Assembly (NCBI GenBank): GCA_016932385.1
Contig: JAFGCY010000004.1
Coordinates: 1-64,000, forward strand
Source of the DNA: a bacterium
GTDB lineage: Bacteria > 4484-113 > JAFGCY01
DNA: 64,000 bases
Direction of reading: 5' to 3'
Shown here piece after piece: positions 33,897 through 43,063 of this stretch. Every line of letters starts with the position of its first letter. Within the stretch, counting starts at the first letter, position 1. Both the position numbers and the translations under genes were made by a program. The notes below the pieces were generated by a model. That model did no database searches, was not told where the DNA came from, and saw only the letters and a program-made list of their open reading frames with translations.

Positions 33897-36758
33897 TTAG
33901 GTGTCATTCGGGTTGGTACCCGTGATGATCAGAGTCTGCGCGAACTCATGCTGGATCGTCGTACCAGCCGGGTTCATCAGCCGCAGGGTGAACTGCTCAC
34001 CACCGGCTTCGAGGTTACCACCGACGCCCGGCGAGCCCGGTACGCGGAAGTCCATCGGGATGAAGCTGTGGATGGCGATCTGGTTGCCGCCGGCCGTCAG
34101 CGCCACGCAGGGCTCCCAGAGCAGGTCCTCGTCACCGTAGGTGTCGTTGTGGAGCCGCAGGAGCATGTTCGTGGAAGTGTTGAACGGCAGCTGGCAGTCG
34201 CCGATGTCGCCGCCGCCGAACTCGACGAACAGGCAAGGCGGCTGACCCGTGTTGACATCCTGGCCCTGGAAGGTGAAGGTGTCATAGGCACGAGCACCCA
34301 GCGCCAGGTCGCCACGTCCGGCATTGTCGAAGATATTGATACCCCAGTTGATACCGACCGCCGCCGACGGCGCCATCGGATCCTGGCCGATGAAGACTTC
34401 ACCACCGCCCAGCGGGATGCCGTCACCGGTGAAGACGCGGTAACCGTAGGTGGCATCCGGCCGGCCACCCGTCGTCAGGACCGCGATGTCCAGCACGATG
34501 TAGCCCGGGCAGATGATCTGATAGCCGATGCCGGCTTCGGCAGCCGGATCGTTGAACGAGATCGCGCTCGGAGTGGCGCCGTCCACCATGAAGACACGCG
34601 GGAACAAGCCGCCGTTGTTCTCCGGCACGAACTGGTAGCCGGAGGTCTTGACGATATCCATGAACTGCGCGTTATTCTCGGGCTCGAAGGTGTTCGAGAT
34701 AAGGTTGTAAGTACCGCGCGGGTTGGCATGGAGTTTCGGATCCGGATAGAAGACCCACAGGTAGTCGGTGTTCTGGTTCACGTTCGGAGGCAGTGTCATG
34801 AACTCCACCGTCGGAGGAGCACCGCCCGGCGTGAGGAAGAAGCCCGGCTTGTTGACCGAGTTGTAGACACCGTCCATGATCCGAACCATGTACATGTGGC
34901 CCAGCGAAAGGTTGCCGGAGCCCAGGATGATCGTCGCGAGGTGGCTCGACTCGGGGTTGCCGTTCACGCGAATGTTGTACATGTTGGCCGCATTGGGCGT
35001 TTCGGACCAGGTCAGCGGGGCAATGTCCGCTTGCTGGTCGGTCAGATCGTAGATCGAGACCGGAATCGTGGACAGGTCCGCCGGAGCGCCGCCCGTACCG
35101 AAGTCGAACGGGATCTCCAGGTTGGTGTTGCCCACGGAGTTAACCAGGACGTCGTCGCCTTCCAGGCCGGCATCCGACGACATGTCGACGATCACCGGAG
35201 CGGTGTCATCGGCGGCTACGTCGATGTCGATGGAAATGCTGAGAGCGCCCGGAATGTAGTTTGTAACCATGGCGAGGTTGCAGACCAGGTTACCCTCGGC
35301 ATCCGCCTCGAGGTCGTCATCGGGGAAAACCGTACCGTTGACCGCCGTGCCGGTGGTGGCCGCCAGGTCGAGGACCGGGCCCGTGGACTCCATGTCCGCA
35401 TGGCCCGTATTGGTAGCCACCCAGGTCACGCGCGCACCGATGTCGGCCAGGACCGTCGCGTAGTCCGCTTCCGTCCCGTCGATCGGCGTGCCGTCGAAGG
35501 TACCGTCGATCTCGGTGATGTTCAGGGTCACGTCGCTGTTGGCTACGACATCGGCCGTGTCGCCGTCGGCGAAGTAATCGTTGGTCGCGCCGGTACCGCC
35601 CGTAGCGCCGTCGATCTGAACGGTGATACCCGTGATCAGCCAGTCATCGATCGGCGGAGCCTGCGTCATGCAGTCCACACCGGGCAGCGGGGTGCCGGTG
35701 TTGTCCGGACCCACCAGGCGGGCGCTGACGAACACGTGGCCGTCGCCGTTACCGGCGACGTCAACCGCCATCATGTCGGCCGCGGCGATCGTGCCTTCCC
35801 AGGTCCGGAAGACCGCGTTCCAGTTGCTCGTGCCGGCCGGCGCGGGCAGGGTGTGCGCGTTGCTGTCGGCCCAGGCCAGGGTGGCAGCGGCGGTGGCGCC
35901 GGTGAAGTCATTGGCGTCCTCGATCAACAGCTCGATGCCGTTCGTGAACTCCATGAAGTGCTGGCCCAGCGGCGTGATGTCGTTGACCGTCACCAGACCG
36001 TCGCCGTTATAGTCGGCGGTGGCTACTTCCAACGTCGTATCAGAGATCATCTGGTTCTCGTTGAAGTGACCGTGCGACACCAGCGGGGTCAGGTCGGCTG
36101 TGCCGGACTCACCGTCGCTGTTGCCGTCGCCGATGGCAAAGTTGGCATGGAACACGTAGGCAGCATCGCCACCCGCCGTCGCCGGCGCGGTGATCACTCC
36201 CGCCGTGCAGGGGTCGATGGTGAGCGCAGTCGGGCCGTAAACGGCTTCCAGCTCGTCACCTGTATGCACCGCCGAAGCCAGCTTGTTGATCGCCGCCGGC
36301 TCGTTCGCGAACGTAACGGTCACAAAGTCACCGCTACGCACTGCCGGTCCGCTGACGTCCACCTGTCCCAGACCGACAACGCCGTTGACCGTGGTCACGG
36401 CGAGCTCGACCGGAGTGTCAATCAACCCGGCGAACTGCACGTCAACCGGATTGTAACGGCTGGAGTCATAATTGAGGTCCAGCGTCACTCCGTACATCGG
36501 ATCCGTATCATTGACGGCGATCTTGACTTCCGTCACATCACCGAGGGATACGGACTGGATACTCAACGTAGCGTTCAGGGAGCTGTCACGATAACCAGCA
36601 TCGTTGGCACGGACAGCCTTGAAATCGCCCGAGGAGATACCCATATATGTCCCGTCCGCGCTCAGATCGTCATCGATCAAGCCAGACGTACCACCACCGC
36701 AGGCCGCCAAACTAATCAGGGCCAGCAGCAGCAGAACGACAAACCGTGTCTTAAGCAT
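33897..36758 (-). CDS. Large lipoprotein with cohesin-like and dockerin-like domains
   Basis: This 953-residue protein has a lipobox at LISLAAC (Cys20) and a Gly-rich tether. A cohesin-like beta-sandwich at about 45-175 (DPMYGVTLDLNYDSSRYNP, GQVDVSGPAVRSGDFVTV) is followed by a dockerin-like pair of calcium loops at about 215-275 (GDGNSDGESGTADLTPLVSH, DYNGDGLVTVNDITPLGQH). The remaining 670 residues are beta-rich repeats with Asn/Asp/Thr-rich strands. It is probably a surface lipoprotein taking part in protein-protein assembly, not proven cellulosomal. The ATG at 36758 has GGGGGAAAGAGG upstream and a TAAAAT about 20 bases before it. A terminator follows. Confidence 0.85.
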   Translation of the reverse strand: MLKTRFVVLLLLALISLAACGGGTSGLIDDDLSADGTYMGISSGDFKAVRANDAGYRDSSLNATLSIQSVSLGDVTEVKIAVNDTDPMYGVTLDLNYDSSRYNPVDVQFAGLIDTPVELAVTTVNGVVGLGQVDVSGPAVRSGDFVTVTFANEPAAINKLASAVHTGDELEAVYGPTALTIDPCTAGVITAPATAGGDAAYVFHANFAIGDGNSDGESGTADLTPLVSHGHFNENQMISDTTLEVATADYNGDGLVTVNDITPLGQHFMEFTNGIELLIEDANDFTGATAAATLAWADSNAHTLPAPAGTSNWNAVFRTWEGTIAAADMMAVDVAGNGDGHVFVSARLVGPDNTGTPLPGVDCMTQAPPIDDWLITGITVQIDGATGGTGATNDYFADGDTADVVANSDVTLNITEIDGTFDGTPIDGTEADYATVLADIGARVTWVATNTGHADMESTGPVLDLAATTGTAVNGTVFPDDDLEADAEGNLVCNLAMVTNYIPGALSISIDIDVAADDTAPVIVDMSSDAGLEGDDVLVNSVGNTNLEIPFDFGTGGAPADLSTIPVSIYDLTDQQADIAPLTWSETPNAANMYNIRVNGNPESSHLATIILGSGNLSLGHMYMVRIMDGVYNSVNKPGFFLTPGGAPPTVEFMTLPPNVNQNTDYLWVFYPDPKLHANPRGTYNLISNTFEPENNAQFMDIVKTSGYQFVPENNGGLFPRVFMVDGATPSAISFNDPAAEAGIGYQIICPGYIVLDIAVLTTGGRPDATYGYRVFTGDGIPLGGGEVFIGQDPMAPSAAVGINWGINIFDNAGRGDLALGARAYDTFTFQGQDVNTGQPPCLFVEFGGGDIGDCQLPFNTSTNMLLRLHNDTYGDEDLLWEPCVALTAGGNQIAIHSFIPMDFRVPGSPGVGGNLEAGGEQFTLRLMNPAGTTIQHEFAQTLIITGTNPNDT

Positions 36759-37112
36759 CCTCTTTCCCCCTGGATGGGATTTTAAATAACAGTGGCGGCA
36801 CAGCGGGTCTTGTTGAATCATGGCACAAACTTGTTATGCTTAAAAGCACCGCCATACTCCGCCCTTTCGCAGTTCTAAGCGTGCTCATGATAGCACAAGA
36901 TAACCGCAAGCAAAGCCCTTTGGGGATGTGCCCCTGGAACTGAGCCCGAAGTGTGCCCCTGTCCTGGACTGGCCAGAGAATAATGTGTGTACCTAGAATT
37001 AAATCTCAACCAAATCAATCCACGGTATGATATATAGGGTCAAATCCGGCTGAAGATCGGGAACCCGTCCAGCGGTGCTTCGGTCTAAGGCTAGGTGCTA
37101 TACCCGGCAGTC
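36759..37112. other. Divergent promoter region between lipoprotein and ECF sigma genes
   Basis: This 350-base interval has no gene-like frame. On the minus strand TAAAAT lies about 20 bases before the lipoprotein ATG. On the plus strand TATGAT lies near 37026. A direct repeat TGTGCCCCTG occurs at about 36927 and 36954, and GGGGATGTGCCCC forms a small hairpin. No riboswitch was recognised. Confidence 0.5.
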
Positions 37113-37718
37113 ATGACGGAGCGGACATACACGGAGTACAACTCGCGCGAGATCAGCGACCTGATCGTGCGTTGCCAGACCGGCAACCGCGAGGCGTTCG
37201 ACGAGTTGATCGCCCGTTATCAACGCTACGTCTTCAACCTGATCTACCAGCACCTCGGCGACATCGACGATATTGACGACGTGGCGCAGGAAGTCTTCGT
37301 CCGCATCTACAAGTTCATCCGCAAGTACCGCGGCCAGGCCAGCCTGGAAAGCTGGATCTACAAGATCGTCCTCAACTACTGCCGGACGCACGCCCGCCGG
37401 CGCAGCTCCTGGGCGCGGCTGTTCGTGCCAATCAGCACGACCAAGCAGGAGGAGGAGCGCAGTTTCGAGCTGCTCGACGCCTTGCCCGACCACAGCTACA
37501 ACCCGGAGAAGACGATCGAACAGCGCAAGATCGTCCAGGAGATCATGGACGCGGTGCGCGCGCTGCCGGAAATCTACCGGAACATTTTAATCATGCGCGA
37601 AGTCAATGAATTAAGCTACGAGGAGATCGCCGAGATTCTCGGCATCTCGATCGGGACCGTGAAGTCCCGGATCAGCCGGGCCCGGGACCTGGTCCGGCAG
37701 AAAGTGAGGTTGGACTGA
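37113..37718 (+). CDS. ECF-type RNA polymerase sigma factor
   Basis: The 201-residue protein has region 2 (EISDLIVRCQTGNREAFDEL, then IDDIDDVAQEVFVRIYKF and YRGQASLESWIYKIVLNYCR) and region 4 (ALPEIYRNILIMREVNELS, YEEIAEILGISIGTVKSRIS). This resembles the RpoE/SigW-type ECF family. It directs transcription of an unknown regulon, possibly its own promoter. ATG at 37113 is preferred to GTG at 37095. The anti-sigma candidate follows 121 bases downstream. Confidence 0.93.
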   Translation: MTERTYTEYNSREISDLIVRCQTGNREAFDELIARYQRYVFNLIYQHLGDIDDIDDVAQEVFVRIYKFIRKYRGQASLESWIYKIVLNYCRTHARRRSSWARLFVPISTTKQEEERSFELLDALPDHSYNPEKTIEQRKIVQEIMDAVRALPEIYRNILIMREVNELSYEEIAEILGISIGTVKSRISRARDLVRQKVRLD

Positions 37719-37839
37719 CGCCAGGCCGAGGCCTGGCTGGTGAGCTGGGAGTATTGGGGTTACGGTTAGTAGATTTGAAAGTCAGATATGGACCGGACAC
37801 GAAAGGACACGTGATCTGGAACATGGCAGGTGAAGAACA

Positions 37840-38589
37840 GTGAACCGTGCGATTATCAGACGGTGGATAAACGAGTATCTCGATGGTGAGATCGGGCTGG
37901 CCGACAAGGCCGAGCTCGAGCGCATCATGGCCGAGAACCCGGAAGTCCACCAGGAATACAAACAGCTCCGGCGGATCAGCCTCTATCTCAGCAGCATCCC
38001 CGACGGCAGCGTCCACCCGACGCGCTTTCGGCTGCGCATGCAAAAGGCGCTGACCAGGCAGGAACCGGCGTTCATCACGCCGCAACGGGCCTTCGCGGGC
38101 GCGATGGTGGTAGCCCTGGTGGTCGTGGCGATCACCTTCGGGCTGATGCTCTACAGCCAGCAGACCGCCGAGATCATCAACCCGCCGGCGGAACAGCAGG
38201 TCGCCGCGGAGCAAACCTACCACCTGGCCCTGGATACCGGCGCAACGGCCGAGGCGTTTTTTAACCGGCTGCTGCTGGAAAGCAGCCTGGGCATGGTCGA
38301 CCAGTCCCTGGTCCAGCCGTTTTTGGGGCAGTCCGGCGTCTACGAGGGCGCGGTCTGCACCCAGAACGGCGGCATGGATTGCGTGAAGTTCCCCCGTAAG
38401 CTGCCTCAGACGGTCAAGGTACGGGTCACGCCGCGCCAGGCGCTGACGCTTGGCAAGATCGCCGAGGGCCTGACCGGCCGCGAGGCCGGGCTGGCGGTCA
38501 AGGACCGCGACGGCGCTCAGGTCAGTTTAAAGGACTTCATTCAGTTCAACGGCGACAACGCGGTGCAGCTGGAAATGCACTTCAAGTAG
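37840..38589 (+). CDS. Membrane anti-sigma factor candidate
   Basis: The 249-residue protein starts with a short cytoplasmic domain (RRWINEYLDGEIGLADKAEL), typical of anti-sigma N-termini. One TM helix follows at about 88-110 (GAMVVALVVVAITFGLMLY), then a periplasmic domain of about 135 residues with two Cys (VCTQNGGMDC). The usual zinc-binding HxxxCxxC of ZAS anti-sigmas is absent. The layout matches an ECF anti-sigma that senses an envelope signal through its outer part. The GTG start has AGGTGAAG upstream, and its position after the sigma gene supports the pairing. Confidence 0.75.
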   Translation: MNRAIIRRWINEYLDGEIGLADKAELERIMAENPEVHQEYKQLRRISLYLSSIPDGSVHPTRFRLRMQKALTRQEPAFITPQRAFAGAMVVALVVVAITFGLMLYSQQTAEIINPPAEQQVAAEQTYHLALDTGATAEAFFNRLLLESSLGMVDQSLVQPFLGQSGVYEGAVCTQNGGMDCVKFPRKLPQTVKVRVTPRQALTLGKIAEGLTGREAGLAVKDRDGAQVSLKDFIQFNGDNAVQLEMHFK

Positions 38590-38668
38590 CCGTTCTCGAG
38601 CCTGAGGCTCACTCTCTTGCCAGAGAACTTAACCGTCATCTGCGCTAGCGGATGCTATACTCGCGCCC

Positions 38669-39646
38669 GTGTATAAGTACCTAATAATGTGCCTGGCGGT
38701 GCTGGTGGCGGTCACGGGCTGCATGATGCCCGACCGCGCCAAGCAGGTCGCCGAAAACGAGAAACGCCTCGCCGCCGACGGCATCATCGCGCTCGAGGTA
38801 GGCCAGGTGGCGCCGCCATTCACCGCAGCCGCTACCGACGGCAGTGAATTAAGCGTGCCGGCCGGGCTGGACGGGCGCCAGCTGCTGCTGTTCTTCTTTC
38901 CAGCGGACGACACCCCCAACTCGACGCGGCACCTGAACACCCTGATGAAACTCAGCAAGGATCTGGGTGAAGCCGGCATCGCGGTTTACGCGATCAGCGG
39001 CGGCAGCCGGGCCGAGCACCAGGCCTACACCGAGAAATACAAGCTGACCCTGCCGGTCCTGGCGGACCCAGGGCTCGCCATCGCCCAGCGCTACGGCTGC
39101 GCGGCGGAAGGCGGCCAATACGCCCAGCGCACGCTGGTCGGCATCGACGGCGAAGGCCAAATCGCCTTCTTCGAGCGTGGCTTTCCGCTGATGGGCAAGG
39201 CGGACCAGATAATCGAGTTATTCGCCAACGCCGGCGCCCCGCCCGCGGCCACGGCGGAGGACGGAACCGGCGCGGCAGGCGCGGAGCTCGCCGGAAACCT
39301 GGACAACCTTGACGAAGAAGCGCGCCGGGCGGTCTACCTGGAGATCATGCTGGCCCGCGAGCAGGCCTGGGCCGAGGCCGAAGAGCAGTACCCGCTGGAC
39401 ACGCCGGGGGTGGACCAGCGCGAGCAGGTTCGAAACCAGGGCGAACTGGCGGGCGAACTGGAGAACCAGTACCTGGAAAACATCGCCGCGGCCCACGAGC
39501 TGACGCTGTTGGACCTGACCGCGATCGAGGCCGAGGGCAAGGCAGCCGGCTGGCCCGACGCCGGGGGCGCCGCGGCGGACGCGGAAACCGGCGCGGATGG
39601 CGGCGGCGCGGATAACGGTAACGGCGAGGCCGAAGCCACCGAGTAG
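38669..39646 (+). CDS. Peroxiredoxin-like lipoprotein lacking the peroxidatic cysteine
   Basis: The 325-residue protein has a lipobox (AVTGC, Cys18) and an AhpC/BCP-type thioredoxin fold at about 40-190: VGQVAPPFTAAATDGSELSV, LLLFFFPADDTPNSTRHLN, YAISGGSRAEHQAYTEKYKL. In active family members the loop reads DDTPGCT; here it is DDTPNST, so the peroxidatic Cys is Ser85. No thiol peroxidase activity is expected. The C-terminal 130 residues are Ala/Glu/Gly-rich with a helical segment (DEEARRAVYLEIMLAREQ). The GTG start follows TATACT by 7 bases. It follows the anti-sigma gene but has its own promoter. Confidence 0.82.
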   Translation: MYKYLIMCLAVLVAVTGCMMPDRAKQVAENEKRLAADGIIALEVGQVAPPFTAAATDGSELSVPAGLDGRQLLLFFFPADDTPNSTRHLNTLMKLSKDLGEAGIAVYAISGGSRAEHQAYTEKYKLTLPVLADPGLAIAQRYGCAAEGGQYAQRTLVGIDGEGQIAFFERGFPLMGKADQIIELFANAGAPPAATAEDGTGAAGAELAGNLDNLDEEARRAVYLEIMLAREQAWAEAEEQYPLDTPGVDQREQVRNQGELAGELENQYLENIAAAHELTLLDLTAIEAEGKAAGWPDAGGAAADAETGADGGGADNGNGEAEATE

Positions 39647-39697
39647 CCTGCTCAGTTCAACAGCGCGACTCCAAATATCTAATCAGCTACGGCTAAA

Positions 39698-41743
39698 CTA
39701 ATCCGCCACAACCCGGCAGAGTGGATCGCCGACGACCACTTCCTGCCAACTGAGCAACCTGAGCCCTTTATAGGCCGCTTCGATCCAGCGATCACCATGG
39801 TTCAGGTAGCGGTCAAATACCCAGCGCTCGTCACCCACACCGATCGTGAAAGGCTCCCAGGCGTTACCAATTGCTACCGTCCCGCCCATGCGGAAAAAGT
39901 CGGAGATCTGGCCCTGGCCGCGGCGTTGAATGCCGTCGCTGTCGTCAAAGTCGGTGCCATTGAAGCTTTCGTAACTCATAAAACAAGCGCCGGGTTCGTA
40001 AATCCAGCCTAGGTCTTTAAGAATGTACTCATTCCCGTTGGCCCAGCTGCCACCGGTATGGTTAACACCCCAACCGGCGTAGCCAATAATGCTGTTTTCG
40101 AATCCGATAGGCAGTTCTGTGGCGTTGATCGTAATCCGCGTCGTGGACAGGTCCGCAAACACGTTAAAGCCGGCGGCGCTGAGCAGTTCTTCGCCGCTAT
40201 CCCAGCTGTTGTCTGGAATCGGCCAAACCGGATCGACCATCGTATCAAGCGTCTTACGAGCTTCGACCGAATCGAAAACCACCCAGGCCGTCGCGTTGGC
40301 CGCTGCTGCTAACGAGCGGTCCACCATGGCCTTGGCGTCATCGTAGGAATACGCGCTGAGGCGGCCGACCAAATAATCCAGGATATAAGTGGAACTGGCC
40401 GGATCACTTACGCCGAATGAACGAGCCACGAAATCCGTATCGCCGGCCAAGTAGAACCCCTCACCATCCCCGAATTGTTGGTAAACCGGGTCGTTCCATA
40501 TCCAACTGGCGATGGGATAGTCTTCTTGGTACAGCAGGCATAGCTCGCTGTCAACGGACGAATAAGTCGAAGCCCCCGTGTCGAACTCGCTGACGCCGGG
40601 AATCTTATGCGGCACACCCTTCATCAGTAGGATGTACTTGATATTTGCTGAAATTTCCGCATGCGAGGTTATAAAGGCCCGGATAGGATCACGGATCTGC
40701 GTTTCGTAATTCTCCCGGCTAATTTCTGAATTGTAGCTGCCCAGCGGCAGGCCCAGCCGGTAGTCCGGATCGATTGCCCGGCCCGTGTCGATCGAGCTGT
40801 AGTAGTTGACCAGGTCCAGGTCCTCGGGCATGTCGCTGTTGTAGATGATCAGCAGGTCCTGCACGTACGGACGCACTTCTACTTCAATCTCAACCTCAGA
40901 CGACAATGGATAGGTATTGCGGACCAGTAGGTTGACTTTACCTGCTCCGGCATTCGCAAATGCATGGGGGACATCAGTGGCCGGGTCTGTTGTTACATCG
41001 GTGTAGGTCTCCTCAAACGTCCAGGTGAAATCAATAAAGTCACCATCGCCGCTGGTCGATCCAATCGCGTTGAAATTCACTTCCTGGCCTTCGTAAATAA
41101 AGTCCGGCACATTGATCACCGGAGTCGGCGCCGGCGGCAGGTCGTTGTCCGTGGTAATCGCCAGCGAGTTGGCCTCCGGTTCACCCCAATCGGCGATCAC
41201 CGCCACGTACATCGTCCCGGGGCTCGTGGTGCCGGCTGGGGCGATCAGGTCGGCGGCATCCTCCAGCGGGAACTCGCTGTCGTATTGGATGGGCAGCAGG
41301 CGCCAGCTGCCGATGGCGTAATCGCTGAGGCCGATCCAGAAGCGGTCCGAACCCTTGTCAATGGCGAGCTTGACAGGCAGCACCGTACCGTCCGTCGGGA
41401 AGCCCGGCAGGGCGTAGACCGCCCAGGCCAGGCCCTCGTTCAGCGCCGGGTCCAGCGTCAGCGTATCGTCCGCATGCACCGCGCTGCCGTTTGGTGAGGA
41501 CAGCACCGGATCGAAGAGCAGCAGCTCGTATTGCGCCTCGCTGACCCGGCGGCTGGTCGGCCCGCCGGTCGCCGCTGGCAGCCCGTCCAGGGACGGCAGA
41601 CCGGTCGCCGGTGCCGGATTGGCATCGTCCAGCGCAAGATCAGCCGGTGCATCCAGCCCGGCGGACGGCGATCCGCCGCCACAGCTGAAGGCCAGCGGCA
41701 TCAGCGCGGCCAGGACGGCCAGACGAAGTATCAGGTGGCGCAT
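39698..41743 (-). CDS. TIGR03790-family lipoprotein with a PKD-like domain
   Basis: The 681-residue protein has a lipobox at PLAFSC (Cys21), then an N-terminal beta-rich part and a PKD-like domain (EVNFNAIGSTSGDGDFIDF, AFANAGAGKVNLLVRNTY). A long C-terminal domain starting at QDLLIIYNSDMPEDLDLVNY continues with KYILLMKGVPHKIPG and DYLVGRLSAYSYDDAKAMVD. This agrees with the uncharacterised TIGR03790 family found in several environmental phyla; some relatives resemble peptidase C25 folds but a catalytic pair is not clear. It is predicted to be extracytoplasmic. The ATG has a GGAG site. The function is unknown. Confidence 0.78.
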   Translation of the reverse strand: MRHLILRLAVLAALMPLAFSCGGGSPSAGLDAPADLALDDANPAPATGLPSLDGLPAATGGPTSRRVSEAQYELLLFDPVLSSPNGSAVHADDTLTLDPALNEGLAWAVYALPGFPTDGTVLPVKLAIDKGSDRFWIGLSDYAIGSWRLLPIQYDSEFPLEDAADLIAPAGTTSPGTMYVAVIADWGEPEANSLAITTDNDLPPAPTPVINVPDFIYEGQEVNFNAIGSTSGDGDFIDFTWTFEETYTDVTTDPATDVPHAFANAGAGKVNLLVRNTYPLSSEVEIEVEVRPYVQDLLIIYNSDMPEDLDLVNYYSSIDTGRAIDPDYRLGLPLGSYNSEISRENYETQIRDPIRAFITSHAEISANIKYILLMKGVPHKIPGVSEFDTGASTYSSVDSELCLLYQEDYPIASWIWNDPVYQQFGDGEGFYLAGDTDFVARSFGVSDPASSTYILDYLVGRLSAYSYDDAKAMVDRSLAAAANATAWVVFDSVEARKTLDTMVDPVWPIPDNSWDSGEELLSAAGFNVFADLSTTRITINATELPIGFENSIIGYAGWGVNHTGGSWANGNEYILKDLGWIYEPGACFMSYESFNGTDFDDSDGIQRRGQGQISDFFRMGGTVAIGNAWEPFTIGVGDERWVFDRYLNHGDRWIEAAYKGLRLLSWQEVVVGDPLCRVVAD

Positions 41744-41830
41744 ATTCGGCTCCAGTCGGCTATCTTCCCCTTTCTCCCGCTTAGTATTGTACCGAATCCG
41801 GAGTTCCCTGTGGTGCGCTATTATTGACAG

Positions 41831-42973
41831 ATGGACAAGCGGACCCAGGCGCTTTATTTACTGGCGGCGGCCCGGAATTTCCAGCCGCGCCACCACGACC
41901 TGCTCGTTTCCCAGCTCGGCAGTCTGGAAGCGCTGTTCGATCTCGACGAGGCCGAGTGGCCGGCGCTGGACTTGCCGGCCGGCCACAAACAGCGCCTGCG
42001 GGAAGCGCTGGCGGGCTGCGATCCGGCGGCGGAGCTGAAGAAGCTCGGCGAACAGGGGATCGCGGCGGTCGGCTGGGGGGACGAGGGGTATCCGCACCTG
42101 CTGGCCCGCCTGCCCGACGCCCCGCTGATGCTGTTCTGCCGCGGCGACGCGGGCCTGATGCGCCACGAGGGCATCGGCATCGTCGGCAGCCGCAAGTGCT
42201 CGGAGCGCGGCCGCGAGCTGGCCAAGCGGTTCGGGCGCGAGCTGGCCGAGGCGGGCGTGCCGGTGATCAGCGGCATGGCGCTGGGCATCGACGGCGCGGC
42301 GCATACCGGCGCGCTGGAGGCCCGCGGGCCGACGGTGGCCGTCTTGGGTTGCGGCGTGGACGTGGTCTATCCGCCGCGCCATAACGAGCTGTACGAAGAG
42401 CTCTGCCGGGACGCGCTGGTGGTCAGCGAGTACCTGCCCGGCACCGCGCCGCTCAAGGAGCACTTTCCGCAGTGCAACCGGATCATCGCCGGCCTGGCGC
42501 GCGGGACGCTGGTGGTCGAAGCGCCGCTGGGCAGCGGGGCGCTGATCACGGCGCGGCTGGCGATCGACCAGGGGCGCGAGGTCTTCTGCTTGCCGGGGCC
42601 GGTCGGCAGCCCCTACACGCGCGGCACGCACGACCTGATCAAGCGCGGCCAGGCCAAGCTTACCGAGAACGTCGACGACATCCTGGTCGAGTACGGCGCG
42701 ACGCGCGCCAGCCTGCGCCGCGAACGGGCGGCCCAGCCGCAGCTGCCGCTGATTGAACAAACCGCGGCGGCCAGTGCGTCTGCCGCGGACGTTGCGGCGC
42801 TGGACGGCGGCGCGGCCCGCCTGCTGAACGTACTCAGCTACGAGGGCACGCATGTCAACGACCTTGTCCGAAAACTGGGTATAAGCACCGGGGAATGCAT
42901 CGCGCAGCTGACCTTGCTGGAGATCAAGGGGCTGGTTTCGGCCTCCGGAAACGGCTATTACGTGCGCTTATAG
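41831..42973 (+). CDS. dprA: DNA-processing protein DprA
   Basis: The 380-residue protein has the N-terminal helical (SAM-like) domain and the Rossmann DprA core: GIGIVGSRKCSERGRELAKR, VISGMALGIDGAAHTGALEA, TVAVLGCGVDVVYPPRHNEL and PQCNRIIAGLARGTLVVEAP. It ends with a winged-helix DML1-like domain. DprA loads RecA on incoming single-stranded DNA in transformation, but is present in many non-competent bacteria. The ATG is 6 bases after TATTAT. topA follows after 90 bases, a common pairing. Confidence 0.95.
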   Translation: MDKRTQALYLLAAARNFQPRHHDLLVSQLGSLEALFDLDEAEWPALDLPAGHKQRLREALAGCDPAAELKKLGEQGIAAVGWGDEGYPHLLARLPDAPLMLFCRGDAGLMRHEGIGIVGSRKCSERGRELAKRFGRELAEAGVPVISGMALGIDGAAHTGALEARGPTVAVLGCGVDVVYPPRHNELYEELCRDALVVSEYLPGTAPLKEHFPQCNRIIAGLARGTLVVEAPLGSGALITARLAIDQGREVFCLPGPVGSPYTRGTHDLIKRGQAKLTENVDDILVEYGATRASLRRERAAQPQLPLIEQTAAASASAADVAALDGGAARLLNVLSYEGTHVNDLVRKLGISTGECIAQLTLLEIKGLVSASGNGYYVRL

Positions 42974-43063
42974 CGGCGGTGTGTTATAAGGTACGCAAGA
43001 TGACCGCCGGCTTTTGACCCAAATCGGTGCCGGCGGCGAATAAGTTACACAACGGATGATTAG

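Noticed and set aside
33948-36785. 945-residue open frame antisense to the cohesin-dockerin lipoprotein
   Set aside because: Arg/His/Val-rich composition without domains; it mirrors the codon pattern of the real gene, which has a lipobox, Shine-Dalgarno site and terminator.
36812-36832. Possible sigma54 promoter TGGCAC-AAAC-TTGT
   Set aside because: The GG and GC dinucleotides are not at the required spacing and the GC is missing; there is no correctly placed gene.
42974-43015. Terminator between dprA and topA
   Set aside because: CGGCGGT and ACCGCCG can pair, but the loop is 22 bases and contains TATAAG; it is more likely part of the topA promoter region than a terminator.
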